Shown: positions 42,912 to 54,795, counted from the stretch's first letter. The stretch is DNA of 64,000 bases from Kingdonia uniflora (GCA_014058105.1 JACGCM010000440.1:3472001-3536000), one strand, 5' to 3'. Numbers and translations: made by a program. The notes: generated by a model not told the origin, from the letters alone.

Positions 42912-43334
42912 TTATTTTCTATTCTTCAAGGAATGAGAAGAGTGCCATTTATCCCTCACATTCTTTATGTTCCTTAATTGCACATCTATCGGAGTGGCGA
43001 AGGTCATCACCTCCTGCGGGGGTTGTTTACAACATGCTTGGGGTATCAGGCTTTTGATCTCCACGTCACCCCCTTCTGAAGGCGATTCCCTCGACCTCAA
43101 AAGGGGTTTATCACCAACAATTTCTCTATCACCTTTGGTAAACCACATGTTTTTAGCCTTGACATATTCCACATCAAAATCCTTCCCACATCTCGCCACG
43201 AACTTCCTAAATTTATTCTCTACCCTAGACAGTTCCCCCCTATAAAATTCAATAACACTGCCTATATGACACTCATGTTTTGTTCGAGCAACGACTTTTG
43301 CTCGCGACGGATATAGATGATCCTTCAATGTCAT
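42912..43334 (-). pseudogene. Antisense ORF of Tat element 2, basic segment
   Basis: 140 open codons: LYPSRAKVVARTKHECHIGS at the start, then FRKFVARCGKDFDVEYVKAK and a C-terminal basic part. Element 1 retains the first part (9599-9829) and, after a stop, the continuation near 9500-9590. One possible Cys pair (CCKQ) is not enough to call a zinc finger. Confidence 0.6.
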
Positions 43335-43754
43335 TTACGCTTTATGCAGCCGCTGACATTTGTCTTTCTGTAATACACCTAACGCCCTAAAATTTGCTTT
43401 TACTTTCATTTGAACAGCCACTTCTTTTGACAACCACGTTGCTAAGGACATTTTTTGCTCTACATGTTGCAATAACTCATCCTACAGCCCCTTTAATTTA
43501 CCCTCTAATCGCTTTTAAACCCCTATTTTCTCTTTCTTTATCCTGAAAAATATAATTCTCATAGCCCTCCGATCCTGTATAAAGCTAAACGCATCAGATA
43601 AATATTTTACATTACCCCATACAATAGACACACCAGCTCGAGCAGAATACATTCTCACCTCTAAACTATGACAATTACGTACTTCTTGAGCCAAAAACAT
43701 AACTCGAGCTAGGTACGAAACTACATCTCTCTCCTTCAAATGCTCTACATAAGC

Positions 43755-44093
43755 TTATTTTAACCCTCGTTCACTATCTATTTTGACCTTAAAATATAAT
43801 GTCAGAGCTATTAACATACTCTGACCCCTAGCCTTACCATTCGGGTCATTAAAACAGGTCAACTCTTTTAGTTTTTGAACTAATAACCCCATTTCCTCTT
43901 CCTTCCTTAACACCTCATCCCTTTCTATTTTTATCTTATCATATCTACATTGAAGATCATATAGCTCTTTAAAAGTTTTTTCTGAATTCAACTTAAATTT
44001 CCTTCTCTCATATTCAGTTTTATTAAGTACCTGCTGAATACGAGCCTCAGAATCCCTCGTTCTACTCAACAATCTCTCCAGTTCGGTGTTCAT
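43755..44093 (-). pseudogene. Antisense ORF of Tat element 2, coiled-coil segment
   Basis: 112 open codons; MNTELERLLSRTRDSEARIQ, QVLNKTEYERRKFKLN, FKELYDLQCRYDKIK and DEVLRKEEE match 10142-10465 of element 1. Upstream (44294-44830) the acidic segment is present but broken by stops. Confidence 0.65.
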
Positions 44094-45819
44094 TTTTCTC
44101 AGTCCCTCTATCTCCTACACAGAGTACAAATATTTTGTTATAATACAGACATCCTAAATAAAAATGTTTCAAATCATCACTCAAACTTCAACAAATATAA
44201 AGTACTATCACTTTGATATCATACGAGCTGTATCAAATTATAAACAAAATACCACAGAAGGTTTAGAGATTCTTGCAAAGCTCTACCTCAGATAGAAAAT
44301 CTAATATTTGCCCAACCAACTGACTCGGACCAACACATTTAGAAGGAGGATCTAGTGCATTTTCAGCCACTCGGACTGGTTAAGCACTTTCTGGTGGAAA
44401 CTCCAACGCTTCCCCAGGAGAAACACCAGAATCCACCATCACCTCCTCTGGAGACTCTGAAGTAAACTCAATTTCCATATACCTTCCGACCCGGCCTAGC
44501 TTCACATCAATTGAGCTCAATCCAAAATCATAGTAGGATTGGATGAAGTGATTTCATTCCACTTTTAGAGCCTCAACTGATTTTGACATCACATCATCAT
44601 GGGACACCAGATCTGAGCATTTTTTTGTGAGCTCTGCAGCCGCTTTAGCATCTTCAGCTCTCTGTTCCTTCTCTAGCTTGAGCTCAGCCTCGAGCTCCTT
44701 TACACGAGCAGATTGGTCTTCGAACTTCTTCAAGCGGGAAGATTGAACTTTAAACCTCGCAATAAGAACCCCGAACTCCTGGCTCTTCTATTCCAAATAC
44801 TTTGTTGCCCCCTTCAACAGCATTGAGTACTGCCAGTACAAGCATACAGAGTCAAAATCAGCACAACAGTTTTCAGTCCGAATACAAAAATAATTAAGGA
44901 CTTCAAAAAAAAAAAGTACCGCAAAAGAATGTTCGTAGTACTCCACATCGAGCTACTCTGGATCCATTGCAGCTATTGAGTAGTATTTCAGCTCAAGCTC
45001 TGTCCTCTTAGCTGAGGCGTGAGGTTTAGTTCGGTAACTACCCTCTTCCTCATGCCTTTTTCTTTTTAGTGAGGACTTCTCGACCTCATTAGGAGCAACT
45101 TCAAGATTCTCGACTACATCGCCAGATATAGACTTTGTAATCTCTTGTGTCGTGACTGCCCCCAGTGACAGGGACACGTTGTCGAGATGGCCTCATGGGC
45201 CGCCGAGCATTCTGCTTGGTGCTCTGAGATACAGGAGGTGGCACGTTAAGAACATCGGCAATAGTCAAGATAGCTTTTCCCTCTACCATAGCTCATTTCT
45301 CCTGAGCTTGTTGAACCTTGAGAACTACATAATCTACCCTTTTGTCTCTACGGATACCCAACTCACAGAGTACCTATTTTAGTTCATCTAGATCTTAAGC
45401 AAAATAGTCGAAGAGGTTGGTCTTGTCTAGAGTGGATAAAGGCTTAGGCTCACCCAAAATAAGGAACACAACATTAATTAACAGATCGAAGACAAGTATA
45501 GTTTATTTAAAGATTACTCAACATTACATACTCGGATTATAATATCTATGGTTCAGTCCGAACGCCGGTTCATCTAGAACCTACATACAGTTACCCTCTA
45601 CCCACACAAGGTGGTCGTTCCATAGTCTACCCGCAGATTCAAAGTCAAAAAATTTTAGCCTAGCTGAATCACTATACAGGTAACCACTAGTTCGACATAT
45701 TTCTATTTATAAACCTTCATTACATTTTTAGCTTCGAACTACTTCGCAGTCCTGTCCTTCTTCCATTTCTCATTCAGTACCTCACATACCCTCATCATTT
45801 CATAAACATTCCCATTTAA

Positions 45820-46370
45820 CTAGGTAGGGCAACACTGTAACACATTCATAACCCCTTTCTGAAAGAAGGTCAAAGGAATTCTAAGGCCATATACGACCTG
45901 ATTCAACAAACACAAAAACCTATCCCTCGGGCCTGATAGCCCGTGCCCATTATAATATAAAAGACTAACCCCCTCACCAATCTTACTATCCTTCTTCCAC
46001 TTTGTCAAGCATGGGACTTGGTAGTAGACAGCCTCCTCCCCTTTACCGGGGATATAGGCCTTAAACCAAAAAATTTGTCCATCTACATAACCTCCCCATT
46101 ATCCCTGTAATTTCTTTTTATATATCAAATACTCTTTTCCTACATCTAGCCCTTTTAGGTATATTACAAGGAATCTATCCTTCTCTGACCCATCCTGCCT
46201 TTCTATCACCTCCTCAACCTTACTTTGTTCCCCACCCTCTATGCTTCTATCTACACTGTTTACAATTTACTCCATCACTCTACACTCATTACCCCTCCCT
46301 GAATGATGTTTTCTCAGAACTAGACGATACTACAAATTTACCTGTGGGAATACTAGGTTTAGACCACATA
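45820..46370 (-). pseudogene. Antisense ORF of Tat element 2, central conserved segment
   Basis: The frame 45820-46008 contains LLNQVVYGLRIPLTFFQKG and a conserved CCPT ending. Further upstream on the minus strand, to about 46370, the serine/acid-rich start (MWSKPSIPTGKFVVSS-like) is recognisable between stops. It matches 12073-12681 of element 1. Confidence 0.55.
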
Positions 46371-48639
46371 TCAAACCTACAATATACATAAATATTTCGT
46401 TTTTTATCATTTTTTCTATATTACATAATGATAAAATAATCCCACCTTCTACCCAGTCAACACGTCTATTTTACAAATTCCCAACACAAATGTAAAATCA
46501 ATCATTTCAAATTTTCCCCTTCTTCCCCAAATATTTATTTTTTCCCTTTAATAGTCTATTCATATACCTAAACTCATATTCCTCATATTTATTCGAACAC
46601 CCCAAAACCCCTACATTATCAGTTATACATATCAACAGGTTACTATACATATCAAGCAGATTGCTACAAATATCGTACAAATTACTAAACAAATCAACTG
46701 GATAGAGTTTTATATTACCAACCTGTACTTGAAGAACAGCAATCATCTGCTTTACCCGAACGCTTTTTTGAGTATGAATGTTCCCGTTACTTCACAGAGA
46801 GTTTTATATTACCTGATAAAGATCTCCTTCTCAAATCATACTCAACACTCAAACATTTTCTCTCCTTGGAAATAAAATTGACACAACTTTTTTTTCTCTC
46901 TAAAACTGTAGATAATTTATGAGAGAGAGAGAGGCGCATTTTTATATTCTCCCTCGATTTGTGAAATAAATGCTCCTTCTGACACGCGTCATCCATCCCT
47001 ACTATCTCTGCAGGCATGTCATTTTGGTTGCAGGCATAATCATGACTTTGGTGATAACGTCTACCGTCATCACGTCTGTCCCTATTATTCGCCATTACAC
47101 AATTGTGTACCTCTTCTTCAAGCATAGTACAAATGACCAATCACCTTACTTTAATACCCTGCTAAGATCGTGCAACTTTCTTAAAATAGAGTAATATTCA
47201 AAATCTGAAGATATCAATACAGTTGTTAAAATCCTACAGTTGTCTCCTACAATATCCGTACACAAAGATGAAAACATAATACTTTATTTTTATTCAATTA
47301 GATTGAGATTTTACATTTGTTTATCCTCTCAAGATCCCTCATCCTATATTTATTCAAGCCCAACCACATAACACTAAAAAATAGATTACTTATTATAAGC
47401 TCTAATGCTTCGAGCTTACTAAACTCTCCAGTCACATCTAAAATAGCCTCGGTGATGCGCCTCCCTGCACAGAATGATCTCCCCTCTTACTGCCCTGGCA
47501 TTCTCTTTAACGATCTTGTCACATGCGAGCTATCGAACAGTCAGTTTCCACATTGTGGCAGTCAACAATGACCTCCAAAACACGTTGTACAAGAAAAATC
47601 ATTCATACTCTACATGCTTCCCTTTTTAATCTAGTCTGGTCAGATTCAACGGCCATTCCGACAACTCAGCATCATAAGGGAGTCAGCAAAAATACCACTC
47701 ACAAAGTTTAGCAACCTTGATATAAAAGCGACCATCTGCTGCCTGATGAGCACGCTAAGCACGAGTCCTCACCATGGATAAACTCACCACCTCCACAATA
47801 AAATTATCCCTGCAGAAGATACAAATCAAAGTAACCAAGATTCATGATTTAATAGCCACCAGGAAGATCTTTGCAAATATCACCCCACTAATTTGGCCAA
47901 AGGATATATTATTTAAAAAAAGTTCACGAAACAGCAGAATATCAACATCAAATAGAAAATATTGTGACAGGTCATTCTTTCCATAGTATGAAATATCTCC
48001 TCTGATTTTGTACAAGAAAATATACAAAGGGGCAACATTTAAAATCACGCAAATCCATCAGTGGAAACTACAGATCAATGCCCACCCTTTCTCATAGTTT
48101 GGAAAACTCTGTCACTGAGGTCGAGTACACAGATCATAGAAAACAATATCTAACTACTTCCTCGAACTCCTCTCTCTTCAACCCCCGCTATAACTACCAT
48201 TTCTGCTCGTACACATGAAACTCCTTCCAGCTCAATTATTCCTATCTTACCCCATGATATCTAACTCCTATTTTACAAATTGCAAACAACACAGACAAGT
48301 TCGTGATAAAAAATCATGACGTCAGAACAAAGTAATTTCATTAATTCAAAATTTTCTTTACAGGATACTTTACAGATAACAAAATGTCCCCAATAATTCC
48401 AACATATTACATTAAAAAGTTCTAGTTTGAATTACTTTTTAGGAATCAGCAGAGAAGATGATGAAAAACTGAAGCAACTTCCAAACCCTGATCCCATGCT
48501 GTAAGATCTGGGAAACAGTCAAAACTAGAAATCACAGATGAAAGATCTTCTTCATAGAAAAAATCTATGGTCTATGGAAGAAAATGATTATTTGCATCCT
48601 CCCACCTCTTCCATCATAACCCCAACCCGCATACTAGAG

Positions 48640-48992
48640 AAAAATGGAAGGTCCTACCTTTAAGAAAGAACCCATTCACTAGAAGGATACCGGCAAGACT
48701 CCCTCAGACGAATGCTTGCCGTTTCATCTTCAGCTGTAGCAGCTTCCTCTGTCAGCAAATGAAACCCATTTCAGTACTCTGCCTCAGAGGTCAACAAAAA
48801 GTAAAACCCCGCCATCTGATAATAATCATTACCCGCCTCCATCACTTCTTCATATGACATACGGTGATAGGTAGGCAACACAGGAATTGGTGTTGGCAAA
48901 TGTAGAGGTTGGTATCAAAAGTAACGGATACGTAATTCTTCCATCTTTCTGCGAATCCTAGACTCTCGAGATTGGTTCTTGGCAGTCACCAT
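48640..48992 (-). pseudogene. Antisense ORF of Tat element 2, N-terminal segment
   Basis: From the ATG at 48992: MVTAKNQSRESRIRRKMEEL, then PTYHRMSYEEVMEAGNDYYQ, with stops after RYF and before NGFHLL. The start codon lies about 330 bp inside the 3' LTR, as in element 1 (15166). Between 48640 and 46400 the minus strand carries broken counterparts of element 1's 13698-13946 segment. Confidence 0.55.
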
Positions 48993-49309
48993 ACTCTCGA
49001 CAGTCAAGAATTCACAACAGTCAAGAATGGTGAAGAAGATAATCAGAGACGAAGATTTGATTTCTCACTCTCACTTTTGAATACCTTTTATACTCAGCAT
49101 TAAAAATAGACTCTTCAGATTCCCAACTACAGAAGGATTTCCCATACAAATAAACATTAACTAGAAACCATTGGTTCTGAAAAACCTAAAAGGCACAAAC
49201 AAGATACTTAGGAATATGCATTTAAAATGATTCCCAGATTTTAACTACAATATTAATGACACTTCTCAACCAACACCACTCGCCCGAAAGGTTTCTCGTA
49301 CTATTGGCT

Positions 49310-49322
49310 GAAAGGTGGCGGT
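49310..49322 (+). promoter_or_regulatory. Polypurine tract of Tat element 2
   Basis: GAAAGGTGGCGGT directly precedes the 3' LTR; compare GTGAGAGGGTGGT in element 1. Confidence 0.6.
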
Positions 49323-50065
49323 TGTAGTGGCGTATTTTGCATCTCAAACTTATGTTTCATCTTTGAACTACATACGAGCTTTTGTTCTCACCAATAGAGC
49401 ACATGGCACAAAAAGTATCAAGACAACAACATCAGGAAGTAGATACAGCATGAATTCCACAACCAACACTACTCGTCCATGAGGTTCCTCGTACTATTGG
49501 TTTAAAGCCGTATTATAATAGCTAATTTCGTATCTTGGACTTAAAGCTTCATCCTTGACCTCGTTAGCATACAAGAAATACTGCAAAAGACATATTCAAT
49601 ATTCTTTAGTTCGAGTCATCGCTTTCAGCATCCACGTCTACAGTTCGATGTACGCAAGTGTACAGTCATCAATAGAGTTGTTGTACAGTAACAGAGGTTA
49701 GAATGATACATCATCTGGTCAAAGAATATCTTACATCTACTTTATAATGTCCACCATGAAGAATATTAATGATCGTCAAACGGTCATATGATGAGACCTA
49801 TAAATTGGACCAGACAACTACAAATTAAGGACAGGTAATTCGATATAGAAGAATCCCTACTCCAAAACTTCATAGATTCAGAGTGCTTATTGTAATAACC
49901 AGTATTCCAAATAACATCTCTTTCTTTCTAAAATCCTCAAGAGAGGTCGTGGTTTTTAACCAATTCAAAGGTTTTCCATGCTAAACTTTTGTGTTACTTA
50001 TTATTAGCGTTATGATTACATCTGGTATAAAGGCTAAGTCCAGATCCCATAATTAGGCTATTACA
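49323..50065 (+). repeat. 3' LTR of Tat element 2
   Basis: 743 bp, same length as the 5' LTR, TGTAGTGGCGTATTTT to GGCTATTACA, followed by GTTTC. Confidence 0.94.
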
Positions 50066-50070
50066 GTTTC
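50066..50070. repeat. Target-site duplication of Tat element 2, right copy
   Basis: GTTTC, identical to 34436-34440. Confidence 0.92.
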
Positions 50071-50997
50071 TGACTATATCCTTGGGATGTGGAGTCTTTC
50101 AGAGTATTTAGAAGTGGTTCCCCATGGTCAAAACGCGTTTGAAGTTGCATTGCCCGTAGAGGTGGATGTATGCTATGTTTTGGAGAATAAATGGAATATT
50201 CATGAAGCTCTTATGTCTTGTGTGAGATGGACTCCAGCCTCTAGGTACTCTATTTCAACTAATCAATTTCAATACCATGGATTTCTGGGTTCTGGCTCAC
50301 GAGATACCACCAATGATGCTCGCAAGGTTGAACAAACGACATGTTTTAAGTAAGGTGAGGACGGTGTTAGACATAGATGGCGACTACCAATGTTGGGATT
50401 TTTCTTCGGGCTTAAGTACATTTTGACACTATTAATGGTTTGGTGTACTCAACAATCAAAAACTTATCTCGATGAGTTTGGCAATGATAACAAAAATTTT
50501 ACCACTTATCTACGAGTAACAACGGCAAGGCACAAATTAATTACCTAAGGTACGATAGCTCGACGTTCAATTGCAGTTGATATGGAGGCCAGCCAGGAGG
50601 GTGCTCAACATCTGGAGGGTTAGGCTTTAGGTATAAATAGAAGGGTGGGTTTTATTTCCTAAGAATTTGGGCCCTAGAGAAGATATGGGCCATTTTGAAA
50701 TGTGGTGAGGGGTTGGCGGTGGTTCTATTGAGCTAGAGGCTCCAAGATTTTTAGCCTTTGAAGGTTGAGCATGTGTCCAAGTCAATGATAGCTAGAGGCT
50801 AGATCCATCAAATCCTGTGTGGGCCCTGACTGTCTAAACCCTACAACTCATTGGAGGCCCATCTAATAATAAATCTAGAACTTCATAGAGCTCTATGGGC
50901 TTGGACCAAGCAGTAGAGATGGGAGTCCTTTCCTTTACAAACCACAAATCAGTTATTGATCCTGAGTGAAGATGATAATGGTGAAGAGGAAAAGTGA
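50071..50997 (+). pseudogene. LINE ORF1 (DUF4283-like), part 2, between Tat element 2 and the PIF element
   Basis: The frame joined across the Tat insertion continues with SDYILGMWSLSEYLEVVPHG, NAFEVALPVEVDVCYVLENK and NIHEALMSCVRWTP. The order fits DUF4283: a strand, then a charged (E/D)-x-x-x-(V/A)-L helix and a W-T/D-P block. One frameshift near 50285 leads to HEIPPMMLARLNKRHVLSKV, which resembles the W-V-(Q/R)-x-H-x-(I/L)-P part that follows in that family. Beyond 50400 stops accumulate. The family call is tentative. Confidence 0.5.
50995..50997. repeat. Target-site duplication of the PIF/Harbinger-type element, left copy
   Basis: TGA, against TAA at 54796-54798; one transition. A TWA-type 3-bp duplication is typical for PIF/Harbinger. 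Confidence 0.55.
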
Positions 50998-51004
50998 GGG
51001 GCCA

Positions 51005-51170
51005 CTTGTTTTTTTGCTTCCTAGTTTGAGTGAGTCTGAGTCTGAGTTTAAGTCTGAGTGAGTGTCTGAGTCTGAGTTCACTTAGAAGTGTTCACTTGTT
51101 GAGGGGATACAGAGCGGATGGCTTGGAGTATTTGTTTTCTGGTCTAAGTCTGAGTCTGAGAGCTTGTTAA
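51005..51170. repeat. Subterminal GAGTCT repeats, left end of PIF element
   Basis: Multiple copies of GAGTCTGAGT and AGTCTGAGTCTGAG. They recur inverted at 54605-54775 (ACTCAGACTC). Such subterminal words are usually transposase binding sites. Confidence 0.75.
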
Positions 51171-51287
51171 AATAGACAAAAGACCAAAATACCCCTATCA
51201 TTTTATAAGGAACCACCCCCACCTATTCATCACCAATACCACCACCACCACCCCTTCGACAACAACATCATCACCACATATACATAA

Positions 51288-51385
51288 CAAACACAAATAC
51301 ATAGGAAAGAACCTGTATATATAGCAAACATAAATACATAGAAAAGAACCTGCATATATAGCAAACACAAATACATAAATACCTA
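51288..51385. repeat. 37-bp tandem repeat
   Basis: CAAACACAAATACATAGGAA units start at 51288, 51325 and 51362, spacing 37; the third is partial. Located in the 3' part of the PIF element. Confidence 0.85.
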
Positions 51386-51681
51386 AAATCAAATACTTTT
51401 AACATTGGTTTGAAGTTAATACAAATAAGTATAATATCAGAATGGATAGAAAGGACACTACCTGACTAGGTTCATATATAGGTAAACAAACAAACATAAT
51501 TAAACAACCATTCATTTGATCAAATACCATTTCATAAATAAAATTATCTTACACGTCAAATTTATTACATCAAACTAGCAATAGAAAGAGTTTAAACTGA
51601 AAAACAAGAAAACAAGAAATTTATTATATCAAACTAGAAAACAACAAAGTCATCTTCTCCTTATGTCACAACACATCATGC

Positions 51682-52032
51682 TTAAGCATCCATGCTTCTG
51701 GTAAAACTTCTAAAGATTTCAGCCCACTCCGGTTCAGTAAGGCTGAATGTACCAGTTACTTCATTATAACACTCCCCGGCCAGTTGTTTTAGGGTTACCC
51801 AATTCTTATACTTTTTCTTCAGATACAACCATCTGTTTCTTAAACATTTAAGGAAGACATTCCATTCGAATTTCTGAATGCCTTTCTCCTTCATATTCCT
51901 GAATGAAGACAGTTTAAGATTGCCACTCTCATCAGTACCATAAGTGTCAATCTCATATTGAGTTTGCTCTATGAACCGCAAATCATTGACGTAATCAAAG
52001 TGCAAAGGATGTAGTACCCTACGAAAAGGCAT
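51682..52032 (-). pseudogene. Myb/SANT-like DNA-binding protein of the PIF element
   Basis: 116 open codons on the minus strand. The helix pair FEWNVFLKCLRNRWLYLKKK and YKNWVTLKQLAGECYNEVTG, then TFSLTEPEWAEIF, is the pattern of the Myb/SANT-like domain (Myb_DNA-bind_3) found in PIF/Harbinger second ORFs and related plant proteins: a tryptophan-led helix, L-K-K-x-Y, W-x-x-L, and a G-T-F-x-L-(T/D) turn followed by W. In PIF/Harbinger elements this protein binds DNA and helps import the transposase. The upstream part of the domain is missing or lies in another exon. Confidence 0.65.
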
Positions 52033-52069
52033 CTAAAGTGGGAAAATCACATTATTTTTAGTAATATAA

Positions 52070-52660
52070 TTGGCTTAATATATATGTAATAAGCATTTCT
52101 ATATACAAACAGTTCTACAGATGGATACAAAGCATAACAGATATAGGTAAAAAGCATTTATCCATTAACAGCTTCAATAAGCATCTATCCATAACAAGTA
52201 TAGGTAATAAGCATCTATCCATAATAGGTATAGGTAATAAGCACTAAATCTACATAGAACGAATTAAGGGCCAAAATTTGGGAGCATCTATTTTTCAGAT
52301 AACATTAACAGTTAGGCATTAGCAGTTATAGGTATTAACAGTTAGGCATTAACAGTTACATCTATTTTGTGGAGAACATTTATTTTTCAGATGAAGAAAA
52401 CAGAGAGCATCTATTTTTCAGATGCTCCTACTTAAACAAGGTCTGGTCAAAAATAGTGGAAAAACATAACAGGTATAGTTATTAGCAGTTAGGCATTAAC
52501 ATTTACATCTATCTATAGCAGTTATCCATTAACAGCAATAATAACAGTTAGGCATCTATCCATTAACAACTATTTATTAACAGGTAATAGCATATATCCA
52601 TTAACAGGTAACAGCTTCAATAAGCATCTATCCATAACAGCTTCAGCATTCCCAGGTAAT
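52070..52660. repeat. AT-rich minisatellite
   Basis: Repeats of GCATCTATCCATAACA, GGTATAGGTAATAAGCA and TAACAGTTAGGCATTAACAG fill the stretch between the Myb-like ORF and the captured gene. The period is irregular (about 20-35 bases). Confidence 0.7.
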
Positions 52661-52868
52661 GTAAGATCTTAATGGATGTAGATTCTATAAGGAAGTTTTC
52701 CCTTAATGCTACAGCTCAATATGGAACCAACACAAGCTAATATGGATGCAAAAAAAAAACTAAACCACGTAATGCAAGTGGAATTGCTTATTTTAGATTA
52801 CCATAAGGTAAGAGGCCTAGGCTATGGCTTCTTGATGGAGAGGAAGATAGTGGGAGTACCTGTAATTA

Positions 52869-53689
52869 ATTTGGCTGGGGATATCTCTCTTGATTCTTAC
52901 CCACAAAGATTGTGATAAAAGAACCATCTTCCTCAACAATAGGTAAAGTTGAAGGAGCTCTCATCACCTTTTTAACTTCACTAGTCCTTTGAACATGACT
53001 CTTCCCAGCTGCTCTTATCAAATTTTCCTGTAAAGCTTCTCCTCTACATCAATTAAAAACTTAAACTTTGGAGGAGGTGAGGACCTTATCATATTCACCT
53101 CAGCATCATTAGATGATTCAAATAGTGGGTTGAAACCATGTCTATTGTAACTATCTAAAGGGGTTAAAGGAGGAGTGAAGAAATATGGAGATGAGAGAGG
53201 GGTTAGGTATGGGGTCTCAACTACAAGAAGAACATCACTTAAGCTCCTATTTCTTCTTTTACCACCTCTAGATTTCCCATCTTCAGACTCCAAATCTTAT
53301 TTGGTTTCCTCCTTAATGGTGAAGAGAAACCTTGGGGGGCCTTGAAGCTTATGAGCCCTCATTAGTTCAGTCTCGATAGTACAGCCATCCTTTCCAAAGG
53401 GTTTTAGAACATAATCATCCATACTTGAGGTTTCCTTATTACCAATAGAACCTACTACAAATCACATTAAGGGGTTTAAAGCTGTGGAACTCAAAGAAGA
53501 TGATTTTTTCCAACAAAACATAAGAAAAAGAATTCTCCCATAGCTGTTATCGTCATCTTCACTATCTCCTCCATTGTTGCTGATTATCTTCTTCCACAAT
53601 AACAAATAGTAGAGCTTTGCAATTAGAGCTTAAAAAAGAAAACCCAAAACCAAGCTTAACTCAATGCCCAAACTACATAAAGATCTCAT
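52869..53689 (-). pseudogene. Captured host gene: membrane-anchored plant protein of unknown function
   Basis: Minus-strand frame from ATG 53689: MRSLCSLGIELSLVLGFLF, stop, ALIAKLYYLLWKKIISNNGG gives an N-terminal hydrophobic anchor followed by a polar, acidic stretch. Further on come GPPRFLFTIKEET, LESEDGKSRGGKRRNRSLSD, TPYLTPLSSPYFFTPPLTPL and RSSPPPKFKFLIDVEEKLYR. This succession belongs, as I recall, to a conserved family of small intronless plant proteins without a known role. Two frameshifts and one stop near the start (TAA at codon 20) break it. It is apparently full length, with a leader, inside the PIF element. Confidence 0.6.
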
Positions 53690-54604
53690 CCCTCTTTCTC
53701 CCTTACACTTCAAACTCAAAACCCCAATCTTTTATCTGTAACAAAACATCTTCAAAAACCCTATTCTTACTCAAATTTCACAGAATCCCCAATCCAAAAC
53801 CCAAAATCTCTTTATTGAAAGCTACCATTAAACCCCAACTCCCCAAGCTCCAAACTTTAGCTTAAACTCGCAAAACCCAAATCCCTAAACCAGTAAACTC
53901 ATCCAAAACATCTCATTTCATGCTCATTACACATTATAAGAGAAAGATATCAAATCATGATTAAAAAGCTCAAACTTTCTCAACTTTCAGCTCAACCTCA
54001 CATCAAGAAATGCCTCAAAACATAAACTTTCCCTGAAATTACATGCTTTTGATAAAAAAAATCACAACCCCAGACTACAAAATGCTCTATATTTGGTGAA
54101 AAACTCAACTTGGAGTAATTTTACTTGAGATGGTTTCTGTCAAGCTGACTAAAGTTTGTATGAGAAGAGTGGGAATTAGATTCAGAATTGGGGGTATTCC
54201 ATTCATTTTTCATTGATTCCTACAAATCTATACATTGATTAAACTAATTACTTCAAAAATGCAAAATCAAGAAACCCTTGTGGCAAAAATCAAAAAACCC
54301 AAATCAAAGTAACTTAAGTATACAAATTAATTGAGAAATCATAAAATTAAGGCACCTCTTTAGGCGTGGTTTGATGTGCGACTACAGTCTCACCATTTTC
54401 TCGATTTGTCTCTGAATTATTCGAGGAAGACACCGAGGGTTATTTGTGAGGTAATGAGATAGAGAGGGAGAATGGCCATTCAAGAGAAGAAGTTGATAGA
54501 AGAGTGATTGATTGGGGAGTGGGAGAGAGCTGTGAATTTTTTTTTAAAGTAATAATTTTTTGATTCGTAATTTGTATGTTCTTCTTTGGGAAATTTGGGC
54601 AGAA

Positions 54605-54775
54605 AAATCCACTCAGACTCACACTCAGCACTAAGCTAGCTTATTGGGGCTGAGTCTGAGTTTGGGTTTTTGACCCAAATCACTGACTCTGAGTCTGAGT
54701 GGGAGGAAAAACAAATGTCTCTTAGTGACCCAAATCACTGACTCCACTCAGACTCAGACAACTGAGTGGAGTTAG
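54605..54775. repeat. Subterminal ACTCAGACTC repeats, right end of PIF element
   Basis: Inverted counterparts of the repeats at 51005-51170, including a foldback GACCCAAATCACTGACTC present twice at 54674 and 54727. Confidence 0.75.
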
Positions 54776-54795
54776 CCCAAAAAACAAATGCCACC

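Larger units (their letters stand above)
34441..50065 (+). mobile_element. Ty3/gypsy LTR retrotransposon, Tat lineage (element 2)
   Basis: 15,625 bp with LTRs of 743 bp each (34441-35183, 49323-50065; TG...CA) and GTTTC duplications outside. The inside order is gag, protease, RT, RNase H, a second RNase H-like domain, integrase, 44-bp tandem repeats, antisense reading frames, purine run. Every ORF is interrupted by stops or shifts. About 25 mismatches in the first 180 aligned LTR bases indicate an old insertion, though fewer than in element 1. The insertion splits a LINE ORF1 reading frame, which is restored when the element and one duplication are removed. Confidence 0.95.
50998..54795 (-). 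mobile_element. PIF/Harbinger-type DNA transposon carrying a host gene copy
   Basis: The ends are inverted: GGGGCCACTTGTTTT on the left, GGTGGCATTTGTTTT read inwards from the right (12 of 15 alike), both followed by subterminal arrays of GAGTCTGAGTCTGAG (51022-51160, and inverted at 54600-54770). The 3-bp target duplication is TGA/TAA. Inside, on the minus strand, lie a Myb/SANT-like ORF (51682-52032) of the kind encoded by PIF/Harbinger elements, a possible first exon for it at about 54360-54440, and a full-length-looking host gene copy. No DDE transposase ORF is present, so the element is non-autonomous. It interrupts LINE ORF1. Confidence 0.75.

Noticed and set aside
52706..52915. 69-codon plus-strand frame resembling a retrotransposon zinc-knuckle linker
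   Set aside because: It overlaps the 3' end of the captured gene on the minus strand, and the words could not be tied to any family.
53617..53865. 82-codon plus-strand frame resembling a plastid transit peptide
   Set aside because: Complement of the leader and N-terminus of the captured gene; composition (Ser, Lys, Pro) comes from pyrimidine/purine-biased leader DNA.
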